Source: CAZKUN01 sp964555935 (GTDB taxonomy: Bacteria; Armatimonadota; Zipacnadia; Zipacnadales; VGFC01). From it: a stretch of 64,000 bases of DNA. How positions within the stretch are numbered: the first letter of the stretch is position 1; each line of letters starts with the position of its first letter. This document shows, piece after piece, positions 52,480 through 61,348 of this stretch. A program made the translations under genes and the position numbers. Below the pieces are notes generated by a model. It saw only the letters and a list, made by a program, of their open reading frames with translations, was not told the origin of the DNA and searched no databases. The DNA lies in assembly GCA_964555935.1 (NCBI GenBank), contig CAZKUN010000003.1, positions 1 to 64,000 on the forward strand, in the 5' to 3' direction.

Positions 52480-52502
52480 GCGAACTCGCTGTCTGAGTTC
52501 GC
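52480..52502. terminator. Hairpin between the LysE-type gene and hisG
   Basis: A perfect 8-bp stem GCGAACTC/GAGTTCGC with a 7-base loop lies in the 143-bp gap. There is no T-run, so termination is uncertain; it may be an attenuator or an RNA structure. Confidence 0.45.
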
Positions 52503-52558
52503 AGGGCCTCGAGCCCGTCGAGCCGTTGGCGCCCCATTTCCTCAGGAGCGAATCTACC

Positions 52559-53437
52559 TTGGCCGACAGAAAACTCAAGCTGGGACTCCCCAAAGGCAGT
52601 CTGCAGACATCGACCTTCGAACTCTTCGAGCACGCCGGTTGGCGCTTCAGCGTCGACTCCCGCGGCTACTTCCCCACCTGCGATGATCCCGAGATCGAGG
52701 CTGTCCTGCTCCGCGCGCAGGAGATGCCCTCATACGTCGCCAGCGGCGTCCTCGATGCGGGCCTCACCGGTCTGGACTGGATCAAGGAGCGCGAGGCCGA
52801 CGTCGTTGAGGTCGCCAACCTCGTCTACGCCAAGACCGGGTTCGGTGTCTACCGCTGGGTTCTCGCCGTCCATGAGGAGAGCGAGATCCGCTCACCCAAG
52901 GACCTGGAGGGCAAGCGCATCGCCACCGAGCTGGTCAATGTCGCGGCGGCGTATCTCGCCGAGCACGGCGTCTCCGCTGATGTCGAGTTCTCCTGGGGCG
53001 CGACCGAGGCGAAGATCCCTGAACTCGTCGATGCCATCATTGAGGGCACCGAGACCGGCAGCACCATCCGCGCGAACCGCTTGCGCATCGTTGATGAGCT
53101 GTTTTCGTCGACGACCCGCCTGATCGCCAACAAGCAGTCGTGGGAAGACGAGTGGGTCCGCGCCAAGCTCGAAAACATCTCGCTCCTGCTCAACGGCGCG
53201 CTGACGGCGAAGATGAAGGTCCTGCTGAAGATGAACGTGCACCGCGACAACGTGCTGGCCGTCATCGCCGCGTTGCCCGCGTTGAAGAACCCGACCATCT
53301 CTCACCTCAGCGACGATATCTGGCACGCGGTCGAGACCGTCGTCGATCAGAACGACCTCCGCGACCTCATCCCGAGCCTCAAGGCCGCCGGCGCCGAGGG
53401 CATCATCGAGATCCCGCTGAACAAGGTCATCGAGTAG
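52559..53437 (+). CDS. hisG: ATP phosphoribosyltransferase, long form
   Basis: A TTG start at 52559 with AGGAG 11 bases upstream gives 292 residues, beginning LKLGLPKGSLQTSTFELFEH. GVLDAGLTGLDWI and IIEGTETGSTIRANRLRIVD are the family signatures, and a C-terminal regulatory domain (MNVHRDNVLAVIAALPALKN) shows it is the long, HisZ-independent form. It performs the first step of histidine synthesis. No other his gene is in the window. Confidence 0.92.
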   Translation: MADRKLKLGLPKGSLQTSTFELFEHAGWRFSVDSRGYFPTCDDPEIEAVLLRAQEMPSYVASGVLDAGLTGLDWIKEREADVVEVANLVYAKTGFGVYRWVLAVHEESEIRSPKDLEGKRIATELVNVAAAYLAEHGVSADVEFSWGATEAKIPELVDAIIEGTETGSTIRANRLRIVDELFSSTTRLIANKQSWEDEWVRAKLENISLLLNGALTAKMKVLLKMNVHRDNVLAVIAALPALKNPTISHLSDDIWHAVETVVDQNDLRDLIPSLKAAGAEGIIEIPLNKVIE

Positions 53438-53460
53438 TCCATCTCTTCGTAGTGGTTCAC

Positions 53461-53490
53461 CCAGCAACGGGGTTTCCGCCCCGTTGCTGG
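53461..53490 (+). terminator. Terminator hairpin after hisG
   Basis: A perfect 12-bp stem (53461-53472 with 53479-53490), loop TTTCCG, followed by CCGTTTTCG. It is 24 bp after the hisG stop. Confidence 0.75.
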
Positions 53491-53592
53491 CCGTTTTCGC
53501 TGCATGGCGAGGGGTTCAGGCCCCGCCGGATCCTTGCCGTTTCCTCCCCCCATGTGCTATCCTTCCCTCGCGTTGAAGGAGGGTGTTCGCCC

Positions 53593-53973
53593 GTGCATTG
53601 GCTCTCTGTCGTCTTCCTGATGGCCGCCGCGGTCGCCGTTTGGTCGTGGTTTGCCGTCGAGGTCTACCGTTTCTCCCGCGGGAAGAGCCTGATCTCGGGC
53701 AAACATCTCGCCCTGCGGGGCGTCATCGCCGCGCTCGTGCTCATCGTGGTCCTGATGATCATGTGGGGCGGCTATCGCCCCTGGGACAAGGACGACGCGA
53801 AGCTATTGCTCACTTACGGAGCCGCCTGTTTGGCGGTGGGGATATCGATACTGATTCTCGCACTGCATGACTGGCGCATGGTCATGCGTGAGAAGCACCT
53901 CAAACAGGCCGACCTCTACCGTCGGCTCGACAGCGAGATAGACCCGCCCACGGGCGAGAGCAAGGGAATGTAG
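53593..53973 (+). CDS. Three-TM hypothetical membrane protein
   Basis: A GTG start at 53593 after AAGGAGG gives 126 residues. Three hydrophobic segments are visible: LSVVFLMAAAVAVWSWFAV, GVIAALVLIVVLMIMW and LLLTYGAACLAVGISILILA. The C-terminus is charged (MREKHLKQADLYRRLDSEID) and probably cytoplasmic. It is 4 bp ahead of ribD with an AAGGGA between, so it is probably co-transcribed with the riboflavin genes, but nothing identifies it as a flavin transporter. Confidence 0.68.
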   Translation: MHWLSVVFLMAAAVAVWSWFAVEVYRFSRGKSLISGKHLALRGVIAALVLIVVLMIMWGGYRPWDKDDAKLLLTYGAACLAVGISILILALHDWRMVMREKHLKQADLYRRLDSEIDPPTGESKGM

Positions 53974-53977
53974 TCTT

Positions 53978-55060
53978 ATGGACGCCCGATTCATGCGCGC
54001 GGCGCTCACAGAGGCCCGGCGCGGCGTCGGGCGGACCGCCCCGAACCCGCCGGTCGGTGCGGTTGTTGTGAAGGACGGTACTGTTGTCGGCAAGGGGCAC
54101 CACGCCAAGGCCGGTCTGCCGCACGCCGAGCCCATGGCGCTGGACGATGCCGGCGAGGCCGCAAAGGGCGCCGATCTGTACGTCACCCTCGAGCCGTGCT
54201 GTCACCATGGGCGGACGCCGCCCTGCACTGAACGCATCATCGCAGCAGGCATTCGCCGCGTGTACTACTCGACCAGCGACGTCACCGGCGACGGCATCGG
54301 CGGACACGCGGTCTTGGAGCAAGCCGGCATCGAGACAGAGGCCGGTTTGCTCGATGATGAGGCCGCCGAGATCTACGTGCCGTTCAACTGGCATCGCCGC
54401 CACAGCACGCCGTATGGCATATTGAAGATGGCGATGACGCTTGACGGCAAGATCGGACCCGCGGAGCCGGGCCAGCACTGGCTGACGGGCGATGAGTCGC
54501 GCGAGTATGTCCACCGGCTGCGCAACGAGTGCGACGCAGTGATGGTTGGCTCGGTGACGGCGCGCGTGGACGACCCGCAGCTCAACTGCCGCCTACCCGA
54601 TGGGCGCGATCCTGTCCGCGTAGTCGTTGCATCGAAGTGCGACGTCGCCAGTCGCGCCAGGGCCATCAAGAGCGACAGCGACGCGCCATGCGTCGTGGCG
54701 ACGACCGAACTGGCTCCGATGCAGCTTCGGACGGAGCTTGAGAATGCGGGCGCCGAAGTGCTCGTCCTGCCGTCGGACGAGGGGCGCGTCGACCTGGCAT
54801 CGTTGTGGAAGGCGCTGGGGCAGCGCGGCCTGCTCAGCGTCCTCATCGAGGGCGGGCCGACACTGGCCGCGAGCGCGCTAGAAGCGGGGATCGTCAACAA
54901 GCTCGCGCTGCTCTACGCGCCGAGAATCATCGGCGACGTGGCGGCGAGATCCGCGTTTGGTGGGCCTACGGGCCTCAGCGCGGAGGACGTCGAAGTCAGG
55001 AGCATCGAGATGCTCGGCCCGGACATCCTGGTGGAGGCCTACCCGTGTTCACGGGACTAG
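53978..55060 (+). CDS. ribD: Bifunctional riboflavin deaminase/reductase RibD
   Basis: A 360-residue RibD. The deaminase zinc site has HAEPMAL and EPCCHHGRTPPC. The reductase domain starts YGILKMAMTLDGKIG, and includes DAVMVGSVTARVDDPQL and LIEGGPTLAASAL. It catalyses the second and third steps after GTP cyclohydrolase II. The 3' end overlaps ribE by 16 bp. Confidence 0.95.
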   Translation: MDARFMRAALTEARRGVGRTAPNPPVGAVVVKDGTVVGKGHHAKAGLPHAEPMALDDAGEAAKGADLYVTLEPCCHHGRTPPCTERIIAAGIRRVYYSTSDVTGDGIGGHAVLEQAGIETEAGLLDDEAAEIYVPFNWHRRHSTPYGILKMAMTLDGKIGPAEPGQHWLTGDESREYVHRLRNECDAVMVGSVTARVDDPQLNCRLPDGRDPVRVVVASKCDVASRARAIKSDSDAPCVVATTELAPMQLRTELENAGAEVLVLPSDEGRVDLASLWKALGQRGLLSVLIEGGPTLAASALEAGIVNKLALLYAPRIIGDVAARSAFGGPTGLSAEDVEVRSIEMLGPDILVEAYPCSRD

Positions 55061-55689
55061 TTGAGGAAGTCGGCGAGATCACCGAACTCAGGCCCCGCGA
55101 GGGCGGGCGGGACGTAGTCATTCACGCCCCCGGGATGGGCTCGGATCTCGAACTCGGAGAGAGCGTGGCCGTCAACGGCACCTGCCTCACGGTCGAGCAT
55201 TGCGACGCCTCGGGCTTCACTGCCCACGCCGGCGAGGAGACCCTGCGTCGCACGACGCTCGGCACGCTCAGCCGCGGCAGCGCGGTGAATATTGAACGCG
55301 CGCTCACGCCGCACAAGCGCCTCGGGGGACACTTCGTGCAGGGACACGTCGACGGCGTGGGCTCTGTCCGCGCCGTCCGACCGACCGGCACGACCGTGCA
55401 CTTCGACCTCGACGCTCCGCGCGAATTGCTGCGCTACGTTGTCGAGAAGGGCAGCATCACCGTGGACGGCATCAGCCTGACCGTGGTAGACTGCTCAGCC
55501 ACGACGTTCTCGGTGGCCGTCATCCCGCACACGCTGGCCGAGACCGCGCTAGGCGCGCGGCGGGCGGGCGATAAGGTCAATATCGAAGTCGACGTGCTCG
55601 CGAAGTACGTGGAGAAGCTCCTTGCTCCGCGAACGGGCGAAGGTGGAGGCATCACCGAGAGCTTCCTCCGCGAGCACGGTTTCGAGTGA
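55045..55689 (+). CDS. ribE: Riboflavin synthase alpha chain
   Basis: A GTG start at 55045 inside ribD, behind GGAGG, gives 214 residues beginning with FTGLVEEVGEITEL. The two repeated lumazine-binding barrels are visible: GESVAVNGTCLTVEH with PHKRLGGHFVQGHVDGVG, and GSITVDGISLTVVDC with AVIPHTLAETALG. It makes riboflavin from two 6,7-dimethyl-8-ribityllumazines. Confidence 0.95.
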   Translation: MFTGLVEEVGEITELRPREGGRDVVIHAPGMGSDLELGESVAVNGTCLTVEHCDASGFTAHAGEETLRRTTLGTLSRGSAVNIERALTPHKRLGGHFVQGHVDGVGSVRAVRPTGTTVHFDLDAPRELLRYVVEKGSITVDGISLTVVDCSATTFSVAVIPHTLAETALGARRAGDKVNIEVDVLAKYVEKLLAPRTGEGGGITESFLREHGFE

Positions 55690-55700
55690 GGCCGCTGTAG

Positions 55701-55720
55701 GGGCGCAATTCATTGCGCCC
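55701..55720. repeat. Short palindrome in a GTAGG context (GGGCGCAAT/ATTGCGCCC)
   Basis: A 9-bp perfect inverted repeat with a 2-base spacer follows GTAGG between ribE and ribBA. Its position inside an operon argues against a strong terminator. It fits the GTAGG element family seen at 32.4 and 50.2 kb. Confidence 0.7.
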
Positions 55721-55748
55721 TATGCCGTCGTTCATCCGGAGATGTCTC

Positions 55749-57008
55749 ATGAACCGTCTCGAAGAAGCAATCCAGGCCTTGCAGGCGGGCGAGTTCGTCA
55801 TTCTCGTCGACGACTCGACCGACGACACGAACGGCGATCTGGTGATGGCGGCCGAGCACGTGCAGTTCGAGTCGATCAACTTCATGCTTCAGGAAACTCA
55901 CTGCGGGCTCGTCGAGGTCTCGATGGACGCCGAGCATTTGCAGAATCTCGGCATCCCTCTGCTCACGTCCGATGACCTATCACCCAAACAGAAGGCCGTT
56001 GGCATTGCCGTTGACGCCCGCGCGATGGACTTCCCACCGATCTCCAGCCAAGGCCGAGCCACCACGATCCGCCGCCTGGCCAAGGTCGATTCGCGTCCCG
56101 AGGATTTCGTACGGCCCGGGCACGTGACCCCGCTAAGGGCGCGTCCCGGAGGAGTCCTCAAGCGAGCTGGCCACACGGAGGGCGCTGTCGATCTGTGCAT
56201 GCTGGCCGGGCTGACCCCCGCCGCCATGCTCTGTCCGATCCTCGACAGTGCCGGCTCACGCGCCACGCGCGCCGAACTCGAGTCCATGGCTGAGAAGCAC
56301 GGTATCCGCCTGGTTTCGATCGCCGACCTCATCGCGCATCGCAGCCGCACCGAGCGTCTCATCCGACTCGATGAAGAGGCGGACATGCCCACCATCCACG
56401 GGCACTTCAGGGTCCGCTGCTACACGAGCCTGGTCGACGGGGACGAGTACCTGGCGGTCATTAAGGGCGACGTCTCCGGCAAGGAAGACGTCCTCGTCAG
56501 GGTCCACTCCGGCTGCGTGACGGGCGATATCCTCGGCTCCTCCCGCTGCGACTGTGGCGACCAGCTTGGCGCGGCCATGCGCAAGATCGAGGCAGAGGGC
56601 CTCGGGATCGTCATCTACATTGCCAAGCACGAGGGCCGCGGTATTGGCCTGGCCAACAAGATCCGCGCCTACCACCTGCAAGACCAAGGCTATGATACGG
56701 TCGAGGCCAACGAAGCCCTTGGCTTTGAGGCCGACCTGCGAGACTACGGAATTGGCGCGCAGGTGCTGGTTGACCTGGGCATCACAACCATGCGCATCAT
56801 GACGAACAACCCCGCGAAGCACGTGGCGCTGGAGGGGTACGGCCTGGAGATCGTCGAGCGCGTCCAACTCGAGACGCCGCCGACGGAGCACTCGCGCCGC
56901 TACCTCAGCACCAAGCGCGAAAAGATGGGCCACATGCTCACGCTGGTCGATGAATCGCCCTCCGACAGGACCGAGCCCAGCAGCTCGGGCACCGCCGGCG
57001 GGGAATGA
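55749..57008 (+). CDS. ribBA: RibBA: GTP cyclohydrolase II with a degenerate DHBP synthase domain
   Basis: ATG 55749 after GGAG gives 419 residues. Residues 1-200 match DHBP synthase in fold (GDLVMAAEHV, GRATTIRRLAK, FVRPGHVTPLRA, KRAGHTEGAVDL). However, the acidic loop that is normally EDRENE is STDDTN (23-28), and the late Glu (usually CEI) is Pro163 in LCPIL, so the catalytic Arg, Glu and Glu are lost. His142 and Thr143 remain. Residues ~205-400 are GTP cyclohydrolase II with the zinc Cys set GSSRCDCGDQL, KHEGRGIGLANK, RDYGIGAQVLVDLG and TNNPAKHVALEGYG. RibA should work; RibB probably does not. Confidence 0.9.
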   Translation: MNRLEEAIQALQAGEFVILVDDSTDDTNGDLVMAAEHVQFESINFMLQETHCGLVEVSMDAEHLQNLGIPLLTSDDLSPKQKAVGIAVDARAMDFPPISSQGRATTIRRLAKVDSRPEDFVRPGHVTPLRARPGGVLKRAGHTEGAVDLCMLAGLTPAAMLCPILDSAGSRATRAELESMAEKHGIRLVSIADLIAHRSRTERLIRLDEEADMPTIHGHFRVRCYTSLVDGDEYLAVIKGDVSGKEDVLVRVHSGCVTGDILGSSRCDCGDQLGAAMRKIEAEGLGIVIYIAKHEGRGIGLANKIRAYHLQDQGYDTVEANEALGFEADLRDYGIGAQVLVDLGITTMRIMTNNPAKHVALEGYGLEIVERVQLETPPTEHSRRYLSTKREKMGHMLTLVDESPSDRTEPSSSGTAGGE

Positions 57009-57025
57009 AAGGGTGGTCGTGAACG

Positions 57026-57490
57026 ATGGCTACATTTGAGGGCACTCTGAACGGATCGGGCATGAAGTTCGGCGTCGTCGTCGCCCGTTTCAACAGCTTC
57101 ATCACAGCCCGCCTACTCGAGGGATTGCACGACGCCGTCGCGCGCCATGGCGGCAAGACGGACGACGTCGATGTCGCCTGGGTACCCGGATCGTTCGAGC
57201 TTCCGCTCGTGATCAAGAGAATGGCTGCCAGCGGCAAGTACGATGCCGTCATCGCCCTTGGCGCCGTCATTCGGGGCGCTACCGCGCATGCCGACTTCGT
57301 CGCGGGCGAGGCCGCCAAGGGCATCGCTCAGGCTCAGCTCGAAACCGGCGTGCCGTGCATCTTCGGCGTGATGACGGCCGAGACGCTCGAGCAGGCAATC
57401 GAGCGCGCCGGCGCAAAGATGCCGAACCGCGGGTTCGAGTCGGCCGTCTCTGCTATAGAGATGACAAGCCTGCTGCGACAGCTCGACTAG
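57026..57490 (+). CDS. ribH: 6,7-dimethyl-8-ribityllumazine synthase
   Basis: A 154-residue lumazine synthase: GVVVARFNSFIT, VPGSFELPLVIKRMA, GAVIRGATAHADFVAGEAAK (with the catalytic His) and FGVMTAETLEQAIERAGAK. It condenses DHBP with the pyrimidine product of RibD. It starts 17 bp after ribBA and ends 13 bp before the protease gene. Confidence 0.95.
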   Translation: MATFEGTLNGSGMKFGVVVARFNSFITARLLEGLHDAVARHGGKTDDVDVAWVPGSFELPLVIKRMAASGKYDAVIALGAVIRGATAHADFVAGEAAKGIAQAQLETGVPCIFGVMTAETLEQAIERAGAKMPNRGFESAVSAIEMTSLLRQLD

Positions 57491-57503
57491 AGGGAGTTGA
57501 CCC

Positions 57504-58634
57504 GTGGACCACAAGAGCGGACCGGGCGCTGGCTGCGTCGTTGTCATCGCGCTACTCGCGGGCCTGATCGGCGGCTTGGGCGGAGGGTACTACGCCGGCA
57601 CTCGCGCGGCGTCTACCGGAGGGCCGGGCGAGCTTCCGACCTTGCCCACGACGCCGACGAGCAGCGTGAAGATACTCCACGAGGATGACGCGGTCATCAA
57701 CAGCGTCCGCGCGGTCGACCCGAGCGTCGTGAAGGTCGTTGCGCGTGAGGAAGCCCCCCGCAGCATGATGGAGCACTACATGGGCGCCCCCCCGCGCGTG
57801 AGCGAGGGCCTCGGCACGGGCTTTGTCTTCGAGTACGAGGACGGCCATCAATACGTGCTGACGAACAGCCACGTCGTCGGCGGCGCGCAGGAGATCCTGA
57901 TCAAGTTCGTTGACGGCAGCACCATCCACGGCGAGTTGGTCAACCAGGATCAGGAGAAAGACATTGCCGTTGTCCGGCTTGTCGACGCCCCAAGCGATCT
58001 CCCGAGCGTCAAACTCGGCGACTCATCCGATCTGGAGATTGGCCAGCGCGTCCTCGCCATCGGACATCCCTTCGACTTCGAGCACACCGTGACGGTCGGC
58101 TACGTCAGCGCCATCGGCAACCGCCAGTTCGGCCAAAGCGAGTGGCGGAACGTCATCCAGACCGACGCCGCCATCAACATGGGCAACAGCGGCGGGCCAC
58201 TCGTCAACCTTGCCGGTGAGGTCATCGGCATCAACACGCTGATCTACTCCCCCACCGGATCGGGCAATATCGGCCTGGGGTTCGCGATCCCCATCAATGA
58301 AGCCAAGGAGATGCTCTACTTCCTGGTGCACGGCGGCCCGTGGGTGGGCATATCCGCCATCATGCCTAACAGCCCCGGATTCAGCCAATACTACGAGTTG
58401 CCCGTCAGCGACGGCGTCGTCATCACGGCCGTTCGGCGCAGCAGCCCTGCCGACCAGTCGGGCATCCAGCCAGGCGATGTCATCCTCGATATCGACGGGA
58501 AGCAGATCGCAAATGGCGACGACCTCCGTAGCGCCATCTTCGCGCACCGCATCGGCGACACGATCAGCTTCAAGATCGCGCGAAACGACAGTGTGACCGA
58601 CGTTGAAGTCGTCGCGGGGACGGTCAACCAGTAA
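57504..58634 (+). CDS. HtrA/DegP-type serine protease with one PDZ domain
   Basis: A GTG start at 57504 after GAGGGAG gives 376 residues. One membrane segment (~11-30, Gly-rich) anchors the protein. The S1C triad is His in VLTNSHVVG (~121), Asp in EKDIAVVRL (~153) and Ser in NMGNSGGPLVN (~229). A single PDZ domain follows (PADQSGIQPGDVILDIDGKQ). It is a membrane-anchored DegS/HtrA-like quality-control protease facing outward. It closes the riboflavin operon; the next gene is convergent. Confidence 0.92.
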   Translation: MDHKSGPGAGCVVVIALLAGLIGGLGGGYYAGTRAASTGGPGELPTLPTTPTSSVKILHEDDAVINSVRAVDPSVVKVVAREEAPRSMMEHYMGAPPRVSEGLGTGFVFEYEDGHQYVLTNSHVVGGAQEILIKFVDGSTIHGELVNQDQEKDIAVVRLVDAPSDLPSVKLGDSSDLEIGQRVLAIGHPFDFEHTVTVGYVSAIGNRQFGQSEWRNVIQTDAAINMGNSGGPLVNLAGEVIGINTLIYSPTGSGNIGLGFAIPINEAKEMLYFLVHGGPWVGISAIMPNSPGFSQYYELPVSDGVVITAVRRSSPADQSGIQPGDVILDIDGKQIANGDDLRSAIFAHRIGDTISFKIARNDSVTDVEVVAGTVNQ

Positions 58635-58649
58635 CGGGCGGCGGGGCCG

Positions 58650-61208
58650 TCAGCGCTCCCTCACTGAGCCGAACAGGTCCACCCGATCCACCGAGAGCTT
58701 GAGCCGGGCGCGTTCGCCAAGCGCCGCATACGCCCGCTCCGTGACGCTCCACGCAGGGGCGTCCGCGACCTCGCCGAGCAGAACCGACCGAGGCGCGCAA
58801 CTCGCCGCGATCTCCGGCAAGTCACCGACTGTCACGAGGTGCGGCGCGGTCGGATCGACCCGGCCGGCAGCGTATGTTCGCCCGATATCAGGCGCGATCG
58901 CGTAGGCGATCCCCGGATCCAGCGCGGCTGATATCACTGCCAGAGGTCCGGCGTCTCCCACCCCCACCACGCCCACATTGTCGCTCTGTATCTCCGGACG
59001 CATCCGCAGCCAGCTCGCGACCGCCATTAGGTCATGACTCCCCACTGCCGCCGGCGGCCGGCCCAGGAAGATCCCGTTCATTCGCCCGGCGTTCGCGTCC
59101 AGCGCCCACTCGCCCATGAAGCGTGGGTCCGCCACCACCACGCAGATCCCATCCTGCACCAGTTCCGCCACCGAGTCCCAATTCGCCGCGAGGAACGAGG
59201 CCTTCCCAGCCCCACTCGCGATCACCACCGCGGGCACCCGACCCGCGCGCGCGTCGGGCAGCAGCATCACCACGGGCACGCGGATGTCTGCCTCGGTGCG
59301 GATGAGCGCGCGAACGAGCGTCATGCCATCAAGCTCTTGCTTGCTGAGCACCTCCGGCAGCGGGTCAATGGGCTGCGCGGGCTCGGCCAGCAGCGCGGCC
59401 AGGTCCTCACGCACTCGCCGGGCCGACATCTTCACGGTGACTTCGTTCTTCGTCTCGAAGACCGGCCCGGCCCTGCGCGCGCGAGCCTCCTCAAACACCG
59501 CCTCCGCGCCACGGCCATCTTCGGGCGGATCGTCAAGCGCCGCCAGCGTCGCCAGACTCTCGACGTGAAGCTGCGGCTCGTTAGCTTGCTCCGGGTCGTC
59601 GATCCCCTTCAGCCACCGGTTGAACCACGCGTACGCCTGCTCGCGCATTGCCTGGTTGTAGTCGTGGTGCGAATCGTGATGCTGGTTATCAACCTGATTC
59701 GTCTTGCCGTAGAGGCTGAAGATCGACTCGATCTCCGGGTAGCCCTCCTCGGGGAACCACTTCGTCCAGTCGCCCGTCATGCTGATGAACAGGCTCGGCT
59801 TGGGCGCGACGCAGGCGGATATCTCGGTCTGATCCGTTTCGCTGAGCAAGCCCGCCACGTGGTTGCACGAGCAGTGGGCCGAGTCGATCATCATGATCCG
59901 CCGCGCCTCGCACACGAGACCCACCGTCACCGCGGCTTTCACGCGCTCCTCGGTCGCCATCAGGTAGAACGCCTGCTGGCCGCCGCCCGAGCACCCGGTG
60001 ACCCCGATCCGGTCTGCGTCCACGTCCGGCAGCGAGCACAGCAGATCGATCCCCCGCATGTTGTTCCAGTGCATGATGGAGATCGGAGTGATCCCCGCGT
60101 GGTAATCGTAGGCATGCACGCTGTCGACGCCCAGGCAAACGTAGCCTTTCTTCGCCAGCGAGATCATCCGCGATTGAACGACCTCATTCCTCAGCCCGTT
60201 CGCCCAGTGCCCGTGCGGGTTCAGAATCGCCGGCGCCTTGCCGTCCATGTTCTTGGGCAGGTAAAGATAGCCGCTCGCGTAATACTCGGGCCACGTCTGC
60301 CAGTAGACCCTTTGGATGATGTAGTCGCCGCGGTCAAGCTGACCTGAGATCCTCACGTTCAGCGGGACGCGCTCGGGCGCCGGCACGAGGCCCAGTGAGC
60401 GGAGCACGTGGCGCCTCACGTGGTGCGCCCGGTCCTCCCATTCCTCCACGCTGTCCGCGCTCGGATTCTTCGGCGCGGCCATTCGCTCGAGGTACGCTCG
60501 CTGCATCTCGCGCAGGCTATCAACCTCAAGTAGCGTCCAGCGCTTCTGACCGTCTATCGTCTGCTTCGCGAGCGGCGCGAGCCCCTCGCTGATCTTCAGT
60601 TCCGCGATCTCGCCGGGGAATGGTTGCCCCCCAGGGATGTTGTTGCCCAGGCTCATCGGGCAGGCCTCAGCTCCGCCCTGCCCCGCCGGCGCAGTTGCCT
60701 GGACCTGGCCGTCGACGATCAGCACAGACAGATTCGTCTCCGCGTCATGCGCGCCGATGACGTGATGCCACTCCGCGTCGGCGATGTCGGCGTGTGAGAC
60801 CAGCTTCACCGAATCCCAACTCCACAGCTCCCACGACACCTTGCCCGGCTCGCGTCCCATCGTGAAGCCGAAACTCACGGCGCCACCTTCGCGCGCCATG
60901 AGGGCCGTCGAGAATCCCTTCTCCACCGTCCGGATCCACATCTCCACGGTGAAGCTGTCGCCACTCGTCAGGCCATAGACCTCCGAGCGCGGGAAGTTGA
61001 TTCGAGCGTCTCCTTGGCTGAACCGAACGCCGCCGCCAACAGGGCCGTCCATCCACTGTACGTTCGCCGCCTCGCCGTGATTCTCGCCGCCGGACACGTC
61101 AGCAATCGTCTCGCCCTGAGCCTCGTCGAGGCGCCAGTGTCCTACCACGCGCTGGGCCGATGCGTCCGTCGGCTGGATGACTGGGAAAAGCAGCATCGCC
61201 AATACCAT
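58650..61208 (-). CDS. Secreted LamG-domain protein with tandem alpha/beta-hydrolase (acetyl-xylan-esterase-like) domains
   Basis: The ATG at 61208 after GGGGAGGAG gives 852 residues with a signal peptide (VLAMLLFPVIQPTDASAQ). A LamG/concanavalin domain follows (VVGHWRLDEAQGETIADVSG, FTVEMWIRT). An esterase-type hydrolase domain comes next, with NPHGHWANG, the nucleophile elbow VTGCSGGGQQAF and a His-rich HHDSHHDY. After ~600 a second hydrolase-like unit has VPAVVIASGAGKASF but GVGDAGPLA in place of GxSxG, so it lacks the nucleophile. It probably acts on decorated polysaccharide outside the cell. Its start is divergent from the mtlD-like gene. Confidence 0.85.
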   Translation of the reverse strand: MVLAMLLFPVIQPTDASAQRVVGHWRLDEAQGETIADVSGGENHGEAANVQWMDGPVGGGVRFSQGDARINFPRSEVYGLTSGDSFTVEMWIRTVEKGFSTALMAREGGAVSFGFTMGREPGKVSWELWSWDSVKLVSHADIADAEWHHVIGAHDAETNLSVLIVDGQVQATAPAGQGGAEACPMSLGNNIPGGQPFPGEIAELKISEGLAPLAKQTIDGQKRWTLLEVDSLREMQRAYLERMAAPKNPSADSVEEWEDRAHHVRRHVLRSLGLVPAPERVPLNVRISGQLDRGDYIIQRVYWQTWPEYYASGYLYLPKNMDGKAPAILNPHGHWANGLRNEVVQSRMISLAKKGYVCLGVDSVHAYDYHAGITPISIMHWNNMRGIDLLCSLPDVDADRIGVTGCSGGGQQAFYLMATEERVKAAVTVGLVCEARRIMMIDSAHCSCNHVAGLLSETDQTEISACVAPKPSLFISMTGDWTKWFPEEGYPEIESIFSLYGKTNQVDNQHHDSHHDYNQAMREQAYAWFNRWLKGIDDPEQANEPQLHVESLATLAALDDPPEDGRGAEAVFEEARARRAGPVFETKNEVTVKMSARRVREDLAALLAEPAQPIDPLPEVLSKQELDGMTLVRALIRTEADIRVPVVMLLPDARAGRVPAVVIASGAGKASFLAANWDSVAELVQDGICVVVADPRFMGEWALDANAGRMNGIFLGRPPAAVGSHDLMAVASWLRMRPEIQSDNVGVVGVGDAGPLAVISAALDPGIAYAIAPDIGRTYAAGRVDPTAPHLVTVGDLPEIAASCAPRSVLLGEVADAPAWSVTERAYAALGERARLKLSVDRVDLFGSVRER

Positions 61209-61348
61209 CGTCTCCTCCCCCACGGCGCGCGGAGCCAGTCGCCCGGGGATTGTCGCTACTGCGAAGAGGGTTAGGCGCGCCGCATGGGAAACCTCCCCAC
61301 TCCCCAACGCGGGCGCGACGTCAGACACTCTTGGAGCGCAACTTAACC

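Noticed and set aside
53438..53592. Possible FMN riboswitch before the riboflavin genes
   Set aside because: I looked for the conserved FMN-element boxes and saw only the terminator hairpin and a second GGGG/CCCC hairpin.
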